From NCBI RefSeq assembly GCF_017834145.1, contig NZ_JAFIDA010000001.1, forward strand, positions 2,604,001 to 2,668,000: DNA of 64,000 nt, given 5' to 3'. This document shows, piece by piece, positions 54,168 through 63,212 of this stretch (positions within the stretch are counted from its first letter, which is position 1; the number at the start of each line of letters is the position of its first letter). Source of the stretch: Leucobacter exalbidus. Lineage in GTDB: Bacteria > Actinomycetota > Actinomycetes > Actinomycetales > Microbacteriaceae. Both the position numbers and the translations under genes were made by a program. A model generated the notes under the pieces. It ran no database searches. It had not been told where the DNA came from and saw only the letters and a list, made by a program, of their open reading frames with translations.

Positions 54168-55271
54168 CTAGCTGATGGCGTCGATCGCGGGGGTGATCTT
54201 GTCGCGCAGTGAGGCGGTGATGGGCGCGCTGCCCGCTGCCTCGGCGGCGGCCGACTGGCCCTCTTCGCTCACGATGTAGCTGAAGTACGACTTCACGAGC
54301 TCTGCGTTCGCGGGGTCTGCGTAGGCTTCGCAGCCGACGAGGTAGCTCACGAGCACGATCGGGTAGACGCCGCTCTCGGTCGACTTTCGGTCGAGCGTGA
54401 TCGCGAGGTCGGTGGCGCCGCGGCCCTCTTCGAGCGGTGACGCGTCAACGATGGCCGCTGCGGCCTCGGGGGTGTACGCGACGTACTCTTCGCCGACCTT
54501 GATCTCGACGGTGCTGAGCTCGCCAGCCTGTGACGCATCGGCGTAACCGATGGTGCCGACACCCGAGGTGACCGCTGCAACGACGCCCGAGGTGCCCTGG
54601 GCACCCTCGCCGCCGAACTCTGAGGGCCATGACTCGATCGCGCCGACAGACCAGTCATCGGGGGCTGCCGCTGCGAGGTAATCGGTGAAGTTTTCGGTCG
54701 TGCCCGACTCATCAGAGCGGTGTACCGCGGTGATTGCGAGATCGGGGAGTTCGACGCCTTCGTTCTGATCAGCAATTGCCGGATCATTCCACTTGGCGAT
54801 CTTGCCCTCGAAGATCTGCGCAACGGTGGGCGCATCAAGCTTGAGGCTTTCGACACCTTCGACATTGAAGATCAACGCGATGGGCGAGATGTATGCGGGG
54901 AACTCGACGATGCCGCTGTCTACGGCGCAAGCTTCAAAGGGGCCGGCGGTGATTTCTTCGGCCTCGAACGCGCGGTCTGAACCAGCGAATGAGCTGGCAC
55001 CCTGCTGGAACGTTTCGCGGCCGGCACCTGAGCCGGTCGGGTCGTAGTTGACCGTAACGCCTGAGTTGGCGGTCTGGAACCCAGCGATCCATGCGTTCTG
55101 CGCGGCATCCTGTGACGACGCGCCTGCACCGATGAGCTCACCGGCGAGCGATGACGATGAGGTCTCGCCGTCAGAAGCCGCGGGGGCCTGCTCGTTGGCT
55201 GCGCAAGAGGTCAGAGTAAGTGCTGCGAGGCCGCTGATGGCTGCGACCTTGGTCAGAGCTGAGAGCTTCAC
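54168..55271 (-). CDS. pstS: Phosphate-binding lipoprotein PstS
   Basis: 367 aa, GTG start. The signal peptide ends with the lipobox LTSC (Cys near residue 23); a Ser/Glu-rich linker follows. Phosphate-site sequences are clear: IGAGASSQDAAQNAWI, the TGSGAGRETFQQG loop and HRSDESGTTENFTDYL. Captures phosphate outside the cell for PstCAB. A PHO box lies 92 bp upstream on the same strand. Confidence 0.97.
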   Translation of the reverse strand: MKLSALTKVAAISGLAALTLTSCAANEQAPAASDGETSSSSLAGELIGAGASSQDAAQNAWIAGFQTANSGVTVNYDPTGSGAGRETFQQGASSFAGSDRAFEAEEITAGPFEACAVDSGIVEFPAYISPIALIFNVEGVESLKLDAPTVAQIFEGKIAKWNDPAIADQNEGVELPDLAITAVHRSDESGTTENFTDYLAAAAPDDWSVGAIESWPSEFGGEGAQGTSGVVAAVTSGVGTIGYADASQAGELSTVEIKVGEEYVAYTPEAAAAIVDASPLEEGRGATDLAITLDRKSTESGVYPIVLVSYLVGCEAYADPANAELVKSYFSYIVSEEGQSAAAEAAGSAPITASLRDKITPAIDAIS

Positions 55272-55362
55272 TGGGGTGATCCAATCTAGAGAACGGATGT
55301 TGTCATGGCCTGTGCCACGTCACTAACACTAGAAAGCTTGGGTGTCTTGCGGCTCGCTAATG

Positions 55363-55380
55363 GGTGAACAGCGGGTGAAC
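55363..55380 (-). promoter_or_regulatory. PHO box upstream of pstS (shared with the CapA-like gene)
   Basis: On the minus strand GTTCACC-CGCT-GTTCACC, two direct repeats with 11-bp spacing, the PhoP-type site, followed by possible -10 sequences near 55327-55333. It lies in the 177-bp region between the pstS start and the divergent CapA-like start (55449), so it could control both. Confidence 0.82.
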
Positions 55381-55448
55381 TCGAGCACGAAGGAAGCTGA
55401 GGGGGCTTTGTGGCGCAGGTGTCGTGGGCTGCGACTACCATTGAACAA

Positions 55449-56729
55449 ATGAACGGGATCAAGAAATATGCACTGGCAATGTCGGCGGCGCTGCTCGTCT
55501 TAGCTTCGGTGGGCTGTGCGCCAGAGCCCGGCACTGAAGCCGATACCAAGACCTCAACGTCTGCAACAGATGCCAGCGCTGAGGAGTCAGGCGCGGGCGA
55601 ATCAGACGCTGCGGCCACCCCTGAGGCACCCGCGGCCGAGCCCGTGTCGCTGCCCGGCGCTGGCCCCGAGTGCCCCACTGACCACTGCGTGAGCGTGGCG
55701 GTGTCGGGTGACCTGTTGTTCCACGAAGGACTGTGGTCGCAGTACGCGATCGAAACGAACGAGGCGGGTCAGAACTTTGACTTCGTGCCTTTGCTCGAGG
55801 GCCAGAAGGCGTATCTCGACCAGACCGATCTTGCGGTGTGCCAGATGGAGACGCCCCTCGCCCCGGTGGGCGGCCCCTACCTGGGATACCCGGCGTTCAG
55901 CACACCGCCCGAGCTCGCAGCCGCGGTGAAGGCCGTCGGCTACGACGTGTGCACCACCGCCTCAAACCACACGGTGGATCAGGGTACCGAGGGGCTGCTG
56001 CGCACCCTCGATGGGCTCGATGCCGCGGGGATCGCGCACACCGGCTCGTACCGTGCCGAGGGCGATCGTGACGAACCGCTGATCGTTGAAGCGAACGGCG
56101 CGAAGGTGGCCATCTTGACCTCGACGTTCTCGCTGAACGGGCTGAACGCTGAGCACGACTGGCAGGTGGACTTTCGCATGGAAGAGCCGCGCGTTGATCC
56201 CGAGCGCATGATTATCAAGGCGCAGAAGGCGCGCGACATGGGCGCCGATCTCGTCATCGGTGTGCAGCACATTGGCGAGGAATACTGGTCAGAGCCGACA
56301 CCGGGTCAGATGGAACTGGCACACCAGCTGCACGACAGCGGGCTGTTTGACTTTGTCTACCAGCACCACGCACACGCCGTGCAGCCGCTCGAAGACTACA
56401 ACGGTAAGTGGGTGCTCTACGGCACCGGCAACACCATTAGCGAATCAGCGCCCGCGGCGCAGCAGGTGAACAACGAGTTCTTGATGACGCGAGTGCAGTT
56501 CGCGAAGCAGGCCGACGGCACTTGGACCACCAACGATGTGGCCTGGAACGCGGCCACGAACACCCAAGATGGTGCGTATAAGTGGTGCTCGGTGATGCCC
56601 GATCAGCCGCAGGGTGTGTGCCAGTCACCCGAGTTCGACAGCGGTGTGCTGTCGCGCACGGCCGCCACGGTGAACGCGATGGGCGCTGCAGAATCAGGCG
56701 CACACGAGTGGCTCGTGACGCAGGAGTAG
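55449..56729 (+). CDS. CapA-like (PGA_cap) lipoprotein
   Basis: 426 aa from the Met of MNGIKKYALAM; the frame continues 13 codons upstream without support. The signal peptide ends in the lipobox ASVGC (Cys near residue 22), then an Ala/Glu/Thr-rich linker. The calcineurin-like PGA_cap domain has VSGDLLFHEGLW, MCQMETP-type sequence (here VCQMETPL), ASNHTVDQGTEG and QHHAHAVQP. Relatives take part in poly-gamma-glutamate or related surface polymer handling, but no capB/capC is near. The shared PHO box suggests a phosphate-starvation role, possibly at the cell surface; inferred. Confidence 0.85.
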   Translation: MNGIKKYALAMSAALLVLASVGCAPEPGTEADTKTSTSATDASAEESGAGESDAAATPEAPAAEPVSLPGAGPECPTDHCVSVAVSGDLLFHEGLWSQYAIETNEAGQNFDFVPLLEGQKAYLDQTDLAVCQMETPLAPVGGPYLGYPAFSTPPELAAAVKAVGYDVCTTASNHTVDQGTEGLLRTLDGLDAAGIAHTGSYRAEGDRDEPLIVEANGAKVAILTSTFSLNGLNAEHDWQVDFRMEEPRVDPERMIIKAQKARDMGADLVIGVQHIGEEYWSEPTPGQMELAHQLHDSGLFDFVYQHHAHAVQPLEDYNGKWVLYGTGNTISESAPAAQQVNNEFLMTRVQFAKQADGTWTTNDVAWNAATNTQDGAYKWCSVMPDQPQGVCQSPEFDSGVLSRTAATVNAMGAAESGAHEWLVTQE

Positions 56730-56737
56730 CCCGGGGG

Positions 56738-57700
56738 CTACGCCGCTAGAACAGTGAGCGCGCCGGGCATCGACTGCACATGAAACGGGCCAACGCCCAC
56801 TTCGTCGCCGTCGGCAAATGCGATCTCATCGCCCGCGTCGATACACACACTCTCCACCGAGGTGATGCGCACCTCGGGGAGGGTGGTGTGTTGGCCGCGG
56901 GCGAGCAGCCCCAGCACGCTGAACAGCCGCAGCTTGCGGGCGTGCGATACCTCGACCAGCTCGAGCCGCCCGTCATCAGTACGCGATAGAGGTGAGATTG
57001 GGATCCCGCCGCCGAGCGTGCGAATGTTCATCACCGTGGCCAACAGCCCGGTGTAGCTGCGGTCAGCGGTCTGCTGCGTGTGCGGGGTCTGTGTGCGCGG
57101 GGTCTGCTGCGAGATGCGGAACGTGCGCGTGCGCAGCGCCAAGATCTCGGCGATCAGACCGTAGGCGTAGCGCAGCGGGCCGATGGGCAGCCGCAGCGCG
57201 TTCGCACGACGATTGATCGCGGCATCAAAGCCGATGGAGAGCCCGCCCGCGAACCAATGCTCGCGAGGGCTGCCATCAGCGCCGTGAAATGTGACCCTCC
57301 CAAGGTCGACCCGCCGCGGTCGCACTTCGGCGGCGAGCAGCCCCGTCACCGCGGTGGCGGGGTGGCGCGGCAGATCAAACTGGCGCGCAAAATCGTTGCC
57401 GCTGCCCGCGGGCACGATGCCGATGGGCAGCTTTCTGGCCGTGGGCACCTGCAACACGGTGCTGATGAGCCCGTCGCCGCCGACCAAAATCAGGCCGCGC
57501 AGGCCGCCAGCAATCTCTTGCGCCAGCTGCCGCTGGCTCTCAGCCGCCGAAGACGCCGAAATCGTGACCCAGGTCACCCCGGCCGCGCGCAGGGCACGGC
57601 CCACCTTCGCTGCCACCCGCGGCCCCCGCCCCAGCGCTGAAGCGGGGTTCACGACGAGCGCGAAGGGGAGATGAGCGGGCGAGCGCGGGGCGCCGGTCAA
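56738..57700 (-). CDS. Diacylglycerol/lipid kinase-family protein
   Basis: 320 aa with the DAGK catalytic domain: VVNPASALGRG, the nucleotide loop LILVGGDGLISTVL, GIVPAGSGNDFARQFDLP, and the late DDGRLELVEV and DAGDEIAFADGDEVG segments. Phosphorylates a lipid such as diacylglycerol with ATP at the membrane. Its start overlaps the Nudix gene stop by 4 bases, so it is the last of the ppk operon. Confidence 0.9.
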   Translation of the reverse strand: MTGAPRSPAHLPFALVVNPASALGRGPRVAAKVGRALRAAGVTWVTISASSAAESQRQLAQEIAGGLRGLILVGGDGLISTVLQVPTARKLPIGIVPAGSGNDFARQFDLPRHPATAVTGLLAAEVRPRRVDLGRVTFHGADGSPREHWFAGGLSIGFDAAINRRANALRLPIGPLRYAYGLIAEILALRTRTFRISQQTPRTQTPHTQQTADRSYTGLLATVMNIRTLGGGIPISPLSRTDDGRLELVEVSHARKLRLFSVLGLLARGQHTTLPEVRITSVESVCIDAGDEIAFADGDEVGVGPFHVQSMPGALTVLAA

Positions 57701-58737
57701 TGCTTAAAGGGGTACATTTCGACCCCAAGAATGCCAGCACCCGGGCGGGTGCGTGAGAAGTGAAACACCGAAAATCCGCCGGGCGGCAGCGCGGTCGCCT
57801 CGGCCAAATAGTCACCGGGCACGCTGCCGGTGGCGAGCACGAGTTCGCGGGCGAGATCGGGCAGCACCGGCCGGTGGCTGCACACAATCGCGTTCTTGCC
57901 ACGCTTCACGATTTTGCCCACGAGTGAACGGGTGAGCGATAAATCGCCGGCATCCCAAAAATCTTGGCTCAGCGCCTCGTTAGCGCGCACCCGCTTGTCA
58001 AGGTGCTCGGCAATCGGCGCCACGGTCTCGAGGCAGCGCACCGCCGTCGACGAGTAGATGCGCCGCGGCCCGAAGGCTGCAAGCGACGGCACCAACACCT
58101 CGGCCTGTTCGTCACCCACCGTGGTGAGCGGCCGCTGGTGATCCTCGGGGGAGAGCGGGCTGCGCGGCGCGGCCTTGGCATGCCGCAGCAGCGTCACCGA
58201 GAACGTGTCGAGCAGATCGTGCGAAGCCAGCCGCAAAAACACGTCAAAGAGCTCGCGGTCGGCTTTATAGCTCAGACGGGCGCGGGCACGCGACGCGGGC
58301 ACCCACTCGAGGGCCTGCACCTCACGATTGGGGGTGAACGTAGACGCCAGCGCACACGCGGGGGTCACCTCAGCGGCCCAGTACTGCACCGTTTTGCGGG
58401 CGGTATCGCCCACGGTGTAGTTAATGGTGCCCAGGTTGAGGCCGAGCGAGACCTGCAGCCCGGTCTCCTCGTGCGTTTCGCGCACGGCCGCCTGTGGCAT
58501 GCTCTCGCCGGGGTCAACCTTGCCCTTGGGGAAGGACACATCACCCTGTTTGGTGCGGTGAATGAGCAACACCATCAGCTGATCAACGGGGGGCACCACA
58601 GCGGCGCCGGCCGTAGCGGCCGAGCCGCCCGCGACGGTCGTAGCGCTCGCCGGGGTGCCCGTGCCCGATCGGGCAGCGGCTTCGGCGGGCACGCGACGCC
58701 AGCAGACGGTGCCCGCGGCAAGAATTTCGCGACTCAA
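57697..58737 (-). CDS. MutT1-like fusion: Nudix hydrolase plus histidine phosphatase
   Basis: 346 aa, TTG start overlapping the ppk stop by 3 bases. The Nudix domain (about residues 1-175) has the box GKVDPGESMPQAAVRETHEETG with all catalytic Glu/Arg residues. The histidine-phosphatase domain (about 180-345) has the LLRHAKA phosphate-binding motif and CSHRPVLPDL. This two-domain layout and position beside ppk match mycobacterial MutT1, which removes oxidised guanine nucleotides and diadenosine polyphosphates. An Ala/Gly/Thr-rich insert (about 20-50) is unusual. Confidence 0.9.
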   Translation of the reverse strand: MSREILAAGTVCWRRVPAEAAARSGTGTPASATTVAGGSAATAGAAVVPPVDQLMVLLIHRTKQGDVSFPKGKVDPGESMPQAAVRETHEETGLQVSLGLNLGTINYTVGDTARKTVQYWAAEVTPACALASTFTPNREVQALEWVPASRARARLSYKADRELFDVFLRLASHDLLDTFSVTLLRHAKAAPRSPLSPEDHQRPLTTVGDEQAEVLVPSLAAFGPRRIYSSTAVRCLETVAPIAEHLDKRVRANEALSQDFWDAGDLSLTRSLVGKIVKRGKNAIVCSHRPVLPDLARELVLATGSVPGDYLAEATALPPGGFSVFHFSRTRPGAGILGVEMYPFKH

Positions 58738-60857
58738 CGGGGTCTCCGTGACCGCGCCTGGGTGCGGTCGTTCATCACGAGGTCTTGCAGGTCTGGGAGC
58801 AGGTCACCTCGCTCATTAACAATTCGGCGCTGCCAGGTACCATCGGCGAGCATGCGCCACGACGATACTTCGTCGCTGAACGCAAACTCAAAGAAGCGGT
58901 CGATGCGCGCGAGGTGCTCACGGTCGGTCAACTGCACGAGCACCTCGATGCGGCGATCGAGGTTGCGGTGCATGAGGTCGGCGCTGCCGATGAAGATCTC
59001 ACGCGATCCGGCATTCTCAAAAGCGTAGATGCGTGAGTGCTCGAGGTAACGGCCGAGCACCGAGCGCACCTGAATCGTTTCAGACAGCCCGGGGACCCCG
59101 GCGCGAATCGAGCAAATGCCGCGTACCCAGACCTCGATAGGCACTCCGGCCTGGCTGGCCACGTACAGCGCATCGATGATGGCCTCGTCGACCATCGAGT
59201 TGGCCTTCAACTTGATGCCACTGGGCAGCCCGGCGCGGGCGTTATCGGCCTCGCGGGCGATGCGGTCGAGCAGACCTTGGCGCAGCTGCAGCGGGGCCAC
59301 GAGCAACCGGTCGTAATCGGTTTCGATGGCGTAGCCCGAGAGCACATTGAAGAGCTTCGTGACGTCGCGCCCCACGTCGGGTGACGAGGTGAACAGCCCA
59401 AAGTCTTCGTAGATGCGGCTGGTCTTCGGGTTGTAGTTACCGGTGCCGATGTGGCAGTAGTGCGCGAGCCGGTCGCCCTCGTCGCGAATCACCTGCACAA
59501 GCTTGCAGTGGGTCTTCAGGCCCACCATGCCGTACACCACGTGCACACCAGCCTGCTCCAGTTTGCGGGCCCACGAAATGTTGGCTTCCTCATCGAAGCG
59601 GGCCTTCACCTCAACGAGCGCGAGCACCTGCTTGCCGGCCTCGGCCGCCTTGATCAGCGCGGCAACGATGGGGCTATCGCCCGAGGTGCGGTACAGGGTC
59701 TGCTTAATAGCGAGCACATCGGGGTCGGTGGCTGCCTGCTCGAGGAACGCCTGCACACTCGTGGCGAATGACTCGTACGGGTGGTGCACGAGCACCTCGC
59801 GGCGTGCGATCGCCGCGAACGTATCGGGCTTGTCACTGGGCGAGTTCGTGCGAAACTTCGGGTGCGTGACCGGAATATGCGGCGCAAACTTGAGGTCTGG
59901 GCGGGGAATGCGTGCGAGCGCGAACAGGCCACTCAGATCGAGCGGCGCGGGCAGCGTGTACACCTGCTCGGCATCGATATCGAACTCGCGCACGAGCAGG
60001 TCGAGAGTGGCCTCGTCCATGTCATCAGAGATCTCGAGGCGAATGGGCGGGCCGAAGCGGCGACGCAGCAGCTCTTTCTCGAGCGCCTGAATGAGGTTCT
60101 CGGTCTCGTCTTCCTCGATCTCCATGTCTTCGTTGCGTGTGACACGGAAGACGTGGTGGTCGAGTACCTGCATGCCGGGGAAGAGCCCGTCGAGCTGGTT
60201 CGCGATGAGCGCTTCGAGCGGAATGTAACGCACATCGTCTTCGGTTTCGCGGCGATCCACGCGCACATAACGCGGAATCATTTGCGGCACCTTGAGGCGC
60301 GCAAACTCGGTCTTTTCGGTGTTGGGGTTGAACACGCGAATCGACACGTTGAGGGCGCGGCCCGAAATGTAGGGGAACGGGTGAGCCGGGTCAACAGCGA
60401 GCGGCATCAGCACGGGGTAAATGTTGTGCTCGTAGTAGTTCGTGAGAATTTCGCGGTCTGCGCTATCAAGCTCTGACCACTCGACGATACGAATGCCGGC
60501 CTCGGCAAGCTTGGGCTGCACCTGCTCCTTAAAGCAGGTCGCGTGCCGCAGTTGCAGTTCGTAGGCAACCCGGTTAATGTCGGCGAGCACGTCAGTGGGG
60601 GCGCGCCCCACATTGGTGGGCACGGCGAGACCGGTGACGATGCGGCGCTTCAACCCGGCGACGCGCACCATAAAGAACTCGTCGAGGTTTGACGCGAAGA
60701 TCGCGAGAAAGTTTGCGCGCTCAAGCAGCGGAACCGTGGCATCCTCAGCGAGCTCAAGGACGCGCTGATTAAATGCGAGCCAACTGAGCTCGCGATCGAT
60801 GTAGCGGTCTGCCGGCAGGGCTTCTACGCCCTGGACGATGCTGGTTTCTTCGCTCAT
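58734..60857 (-). CDS. ppk: Polyphosphate kinase 1
   Basis: 707 aa. Reversibly makes polyphosphate from ATP. The four-domain PPK1 layout begins RYIDRELSWLAFNQRVLELAED. The autophosphorylated His lies in GLKTHCKLVQVIRDE; ATP contact HIGTGNYNPKTSRIYEDFG and the second catalytic His in EHSRIYAFENAG, then SADLMHRNLDRRIEV. Overlaps mshD and the MutT1-like gene by 4 and 3 bases, so the products are coupled. Confidence 0.97.
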   Translation of the reverse strand: MSEETSIVQGVEALPADRYIDRELSWLAFNQRVLELAEDATVPLLERANFLAIFASNLDEFFMVRVAGLKRRIVTGLAVPTNVGRAPTDVLADINRVAYELQLRHATCFKEQVQPKLAEAGIRIVEWSELDSADREILTNYYEHNIYPVLMPLAVDPAHPFPYISGRALNVSIRVFNPNTEKTEFARLKVPQMIPRYVRVDRRETEDDVRYIPLEALIANQLDGLFPGMQVLDHHVFRVTRNEDMEIEEDETENLIQALEKELLRRRFGPPIRLEISDDMDEATLDLLVREFDIDAEQVYTLPAPLDLSGLFALARIPRPDLKFAPHIPVTHPKFRTNSPSDKPDTFAAIARREVLVHHPYESFATSVQAFLEQAATDPDVLAIKQTLYRTSGDSPIVAALIKAAEAGKQVLALVEVKARFDEEANISWARKLEQAGVHVVYGMVGLKTHCKLVQVIRDEGDRLAHYCHIGTGNYNPKTSRIYEDFGLFTSSPDVGRDVTKLFNVLSGYAIETDYDRLLVAPLQLRQGLLDRIAREADNARAGLPSGIKLKANSMVDEAIIDALYVASQAGVPIEVWVRGICSIRAGVPGLSETIQVRSVLGRYLEHSRIYAFENAGSREIFIGSADLMHRNLDRRIEVLVQLTDREHLARIDRFFEFAFSDEVSSWRMLADGTWQRRIVNERGDLLPDLQDLVMNDRTQARSRRPR

Positions 60858-61813
60858 GTGTCCATTCTGTCACTAGGGGTGCCCAAATCGGGCCTTAGCC
60901 ACTGGCGGCTACGTGAATCAATGGTGAACTCGGCGCGTTCATACAGCCCCACGGCGGTGCTGTTGTCACCGTCGACGTACAGGCTGACGGCGCTGGGGCG
61001 GTGCTCGGCCATGCGCGCGAGCGTGGCCCGGAGTAGCAGCTTGCCCAATCCCTGGCCCGCATAGCTGGGGCGCACGCCCACGGCGTACAGCTCGCACGAC
61101 ACGTCGCCGCCATCGCGCAGCGTCTTCACCCAGGTTGATCCGGCAAGCTCGCCGCCCGCGTCGAGCAGCAGCAAATCATCACTGTCAAACCAGGGCTCGA
61201 GGCGCATCTGGGCGAAATCGGCGACCGTGATGCGGCCCTGCTCGGGGTGCGTCGCGAACGCGGCAGCGTTCGCCGCGACCCACGCGGCCGCATCGGCGTC
61301 GACGCTCGCCTCCGCGCCAAACGCCCGCAACCGCAGCCCGGCGGGGGTGGGAAGCGCGAGCGGCGCAACTTGGTCGGTGGGCAGCAGATCCGGATCAAGA
61401 GCCATGCGGTACAGCGACCGTGCGGGGTGGAAACCCGCCGCGGTCAGCGCGGCATCGGTCTCGGGGCGGTCGCCGTGCACCCACGAGCGCACTTCGCCCG
61501 GGGCACGCTCGAGCAGCAGGCGCAGGGTCTGCGCCGTGAATTCGGGGGAGCGCAGGCCCGCGATGATGGCGAGGTCGAGCTCGCCCTCGCCGATGATGCC
61601 GACGCCCGCAAGGTCTGCGGGAATGGAGTGGCTCGCGGGGAGCGGGTCGCCCGCCGTGATGAGAAACAGCTCGCGGAGGCCGGCGGCCGCGGCCAGCATT
61701 GCCTGGTCAGATACGGGCGATGCGCCGTCGGCGAGCTCAATCTCGGTGAGCAGCGCGCGGGCGTGCGCCAGCGATTCGGGCTGTGTCACAGCGTGCAGTT
61801 GCGGGTTCGACAT
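60854..61813 (-). CDS. mshD: Mycothiol synthase
   Basis: 319 aa with two tandem GNAT domains, as in MshD (about 315). Acetylates the cysteinyl-glucosaminyl-inositol precursor as the last step of mycothiol synthesis. SWVHGDRPETDAAL lies in the degenerate N-terminal GNAT; the active C-terminal one has LYAVGVRPSYAGQGLGKLLL and SLYVDGDNSTAVGLYERAEF. It lies 44 bp downstream of the GlnR-like gene, the order known in mycobacteria and streptomycetes. Confidence 0.95.
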   Translation of the reverse strand: MSNPQLHAVTQPESLAHARALLTEIELADGASPVSDQAMLAAAAGLRELFLITAGDPLPASHSIPADLAGVGIIGEGELDLAIIAGLRSPEFTAQTLRLLLERAPGEVRSWVHGDRPETDAALTAAGFHPARSLYRMALDPDLLPTDQVAPLALPTPAGLRLRAFGAEASVDADAAAWVAANAAAFATHPEQGRITVADFAQMRLEPWFDSDDLLLLDAGGELAGSTWVKTLRDGGDVSCELYAVGVRPSYAGQGLGKLLLRATLARMAEHRPSAVSLYVDGDNSTAVGLYERAEFTIDSRSRQWLRPDLGTPSDRMDT

Positions 61814-61857
61814 CGGTGCTCCTTCACTGCGCGGGGGCGCGGTTACGCGAGGAAAAT

Positions 61858-62553
61858 TTACTCGGCGTCTGCCTGATGGTCATCCTCGGGCGTGTCGCGC
61901 GCACGGGCAAAGCCGTAGCCCACGCCGCGCACCGTGCTGATGAGGCCATCGTGCTCACCCAGCTTGGCACGCAACCTGCGCACATGCACGTCAACCGTGC
62001 GGGTGCCGCCGAAGTAGTCGGTGCCCCACACCTCAGACAGCAGCTGTTCACGTGTGAACACGCGCTCGGGGTGCGCGACTAAGAAGTAGAGCAGCTCAAA
62101 CTCTTTGTAGGTCAGGTCGAGTGGCCGGCCGTGGAGGCGGGCGGTGAAGTTGGCCTCGTCGATGACTACACCGGCGGCGTGCACCTCAGTTTGGGCGCCC
62201 TGCTCGGCCACGTTGACCGCGGGGCGCAAAAGCCGCAGACGCAGTTCAATCTCTGCGGGCCCGGCGCCGGGAAGCAACACGTCGCTGACACCCCAGTCGG
62301 GCTGCACCACGCCGAGCGCAGACTCGGGGAGCACCGCGATGCGCGGGGCGCAACTGGTGGAGGCGAGCTCTTTACACACCTCGCGCGCAAGCCGCACATT
62401 GTGCGAACCGTCGACAATGATGCAGTCATACTGCGAGCGCATGGCGGGCGGTAACCGCAGCCCCAGCGGGGAAACCCGCAGGTCGTGGACCAGCAGCTCA
62501 AGCGAGGGCAGGGCATCTGCCGGGGCGCGGTCAGTGAGGCAGAGTAGCTGCAT
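61858..62553 (-). CDS. glnR: GlnR-like winged-helix response regulator
   Basis: 231 aa. The receiver domain is atypical: the usual acidic cluster is reduced and YDCIIVDGSHNVRLAREVCKEL resembles GlnR, which works without a partner kinase. The C-terminal winged helix has LTYKEFELLYFLVAHPERVFTREQLL, DYFGGTRTVDVHVRRLRAKLG and the RGVGYGFA wing. GlnR controls nitrogen-assimilation genes and cross-talks with PhoP. Position beside mshD supports the assignment. Head of the glnR-mshD-ppk gene line. Confidence 0.88.
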   Translation of the reverse strand: MQLLCLTDRAPADALPSLELLVHDLRVSPLGLRLPPAMRSQYDCIIVDGSHNVRLAREVCKELASTSCAPRIAVLPESALGVVQPDWGVSDVLLPGAGPAEIELRLRLLRPAVNVAEQGAQTEVHAAGVVIDEANFTARLHGRPLDLTYKEFELLYFLVAHPERVFTREQLLSEVWGTDYFGGTRTVDVHVRRLRAKLGEHDGLISTVRGVGYGFARARDTPEDDHQADAE

Positions 62554-62649
62554 GGGCGCGTCCCTTCGCCGACGGAGGTGGGGTCGTCGACCATATTACT
62601 GGTCGCGGCATAGACCCCGTTGCCACCCGGGCTGTGGGACAATGGCCAG

Positions 62650-62961
62650 GTGAACGACACCACCGAGCCAGACGCACCCGAAATGTCGAGTGTGCAGTCC
62701 TGGCACGTCCCCCGCCTCATTACTGCGTGGGCCGCTGCGCTGGTGATGGGAGTGCTGGTGACAGTGCTCGTGCAAGAAAGTGATCGTTTTTCTTGGCTCG
62801 TGCTCGCCGTCGGTGTGTCGACCCTCGTCACCTTTGCGCTGCAGATCGGCACGGCCGAACGCGTCGGATTCATCACGCGAGTCTCTTTTAGCGTCGCCGG
62901 ATCAGTGGTCATCATCGCCGCGATCGACATCGCCGTGCTGATCGCGACGCGTCTTTTCTAG
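62650..62961 (+). CDS. Three-helix small membrane protein
   Basis: 103 aa from GTG 62650; the frame extends 10 codons upstream without support. Hydrophilic N-terminus (residues 1-22), then hydrophobic segments at about 26-46, 53-72 and 80-101. Divergent from glnR with about 95 bp between starts. No family recognised; a position beside glnR is common to relatives from memory. Confidence 0.75.
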   Translation: MNDTTEPDAPEMSSVQSWHVPRLITAWAAALVMGVLVTVLVQESDRFSWLVLAVGVSTLVTFALQIGTAERVGFITRVSFSVAGSVVIIAAIDIAVLIATRLF

Positions 62962-63069
62962 CGGCTGACTAGCAGTAAGGCTGAGCCGTATCTCGCCGCT
63001 GGGATGGGCCGTCGCGACATCTGTGCCGCATGGCACCGCAAAGCGCTCACGAGTTGCTAGACTGACCGC

Positions 63070-63180
63070 ATGCTGCTTGCACTTGAACTCTTCTTTCTTG
63101 GACTCCTGGGTCTCGCATCGCTCGCGATTGCTTGGGTCTCTGGCACCGTTATCTACAAGCTCTTCAAAGGTCAGCACTAG
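63070..63180 (+). CDS. Very short membrane peptide upstream of the YgfZ-type gene
   Basis: 36 aa from the ATG at 63070 to a TAG at 63178-63180: MLLALELFFLGLLGLA followed by more hydrophobic residues and a basic end YKLFKGQH. One transmembrane helix with a positive C-terminus. A TAGACT -10-like box lies about 10 bases upstream of the ATG, so it may be leaderless. I recall similar short peptides before this folate-binding gene in relatives; function unknown. Confidence 0.6.
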   Translation: MLLALELFFLGLLGLASLAIAWVSGTVIYKLFKGQH

Positions 63181-63212
63181 AAGCGCTTTCCATTAACGAA
63201 CAGTCTGCGGCG

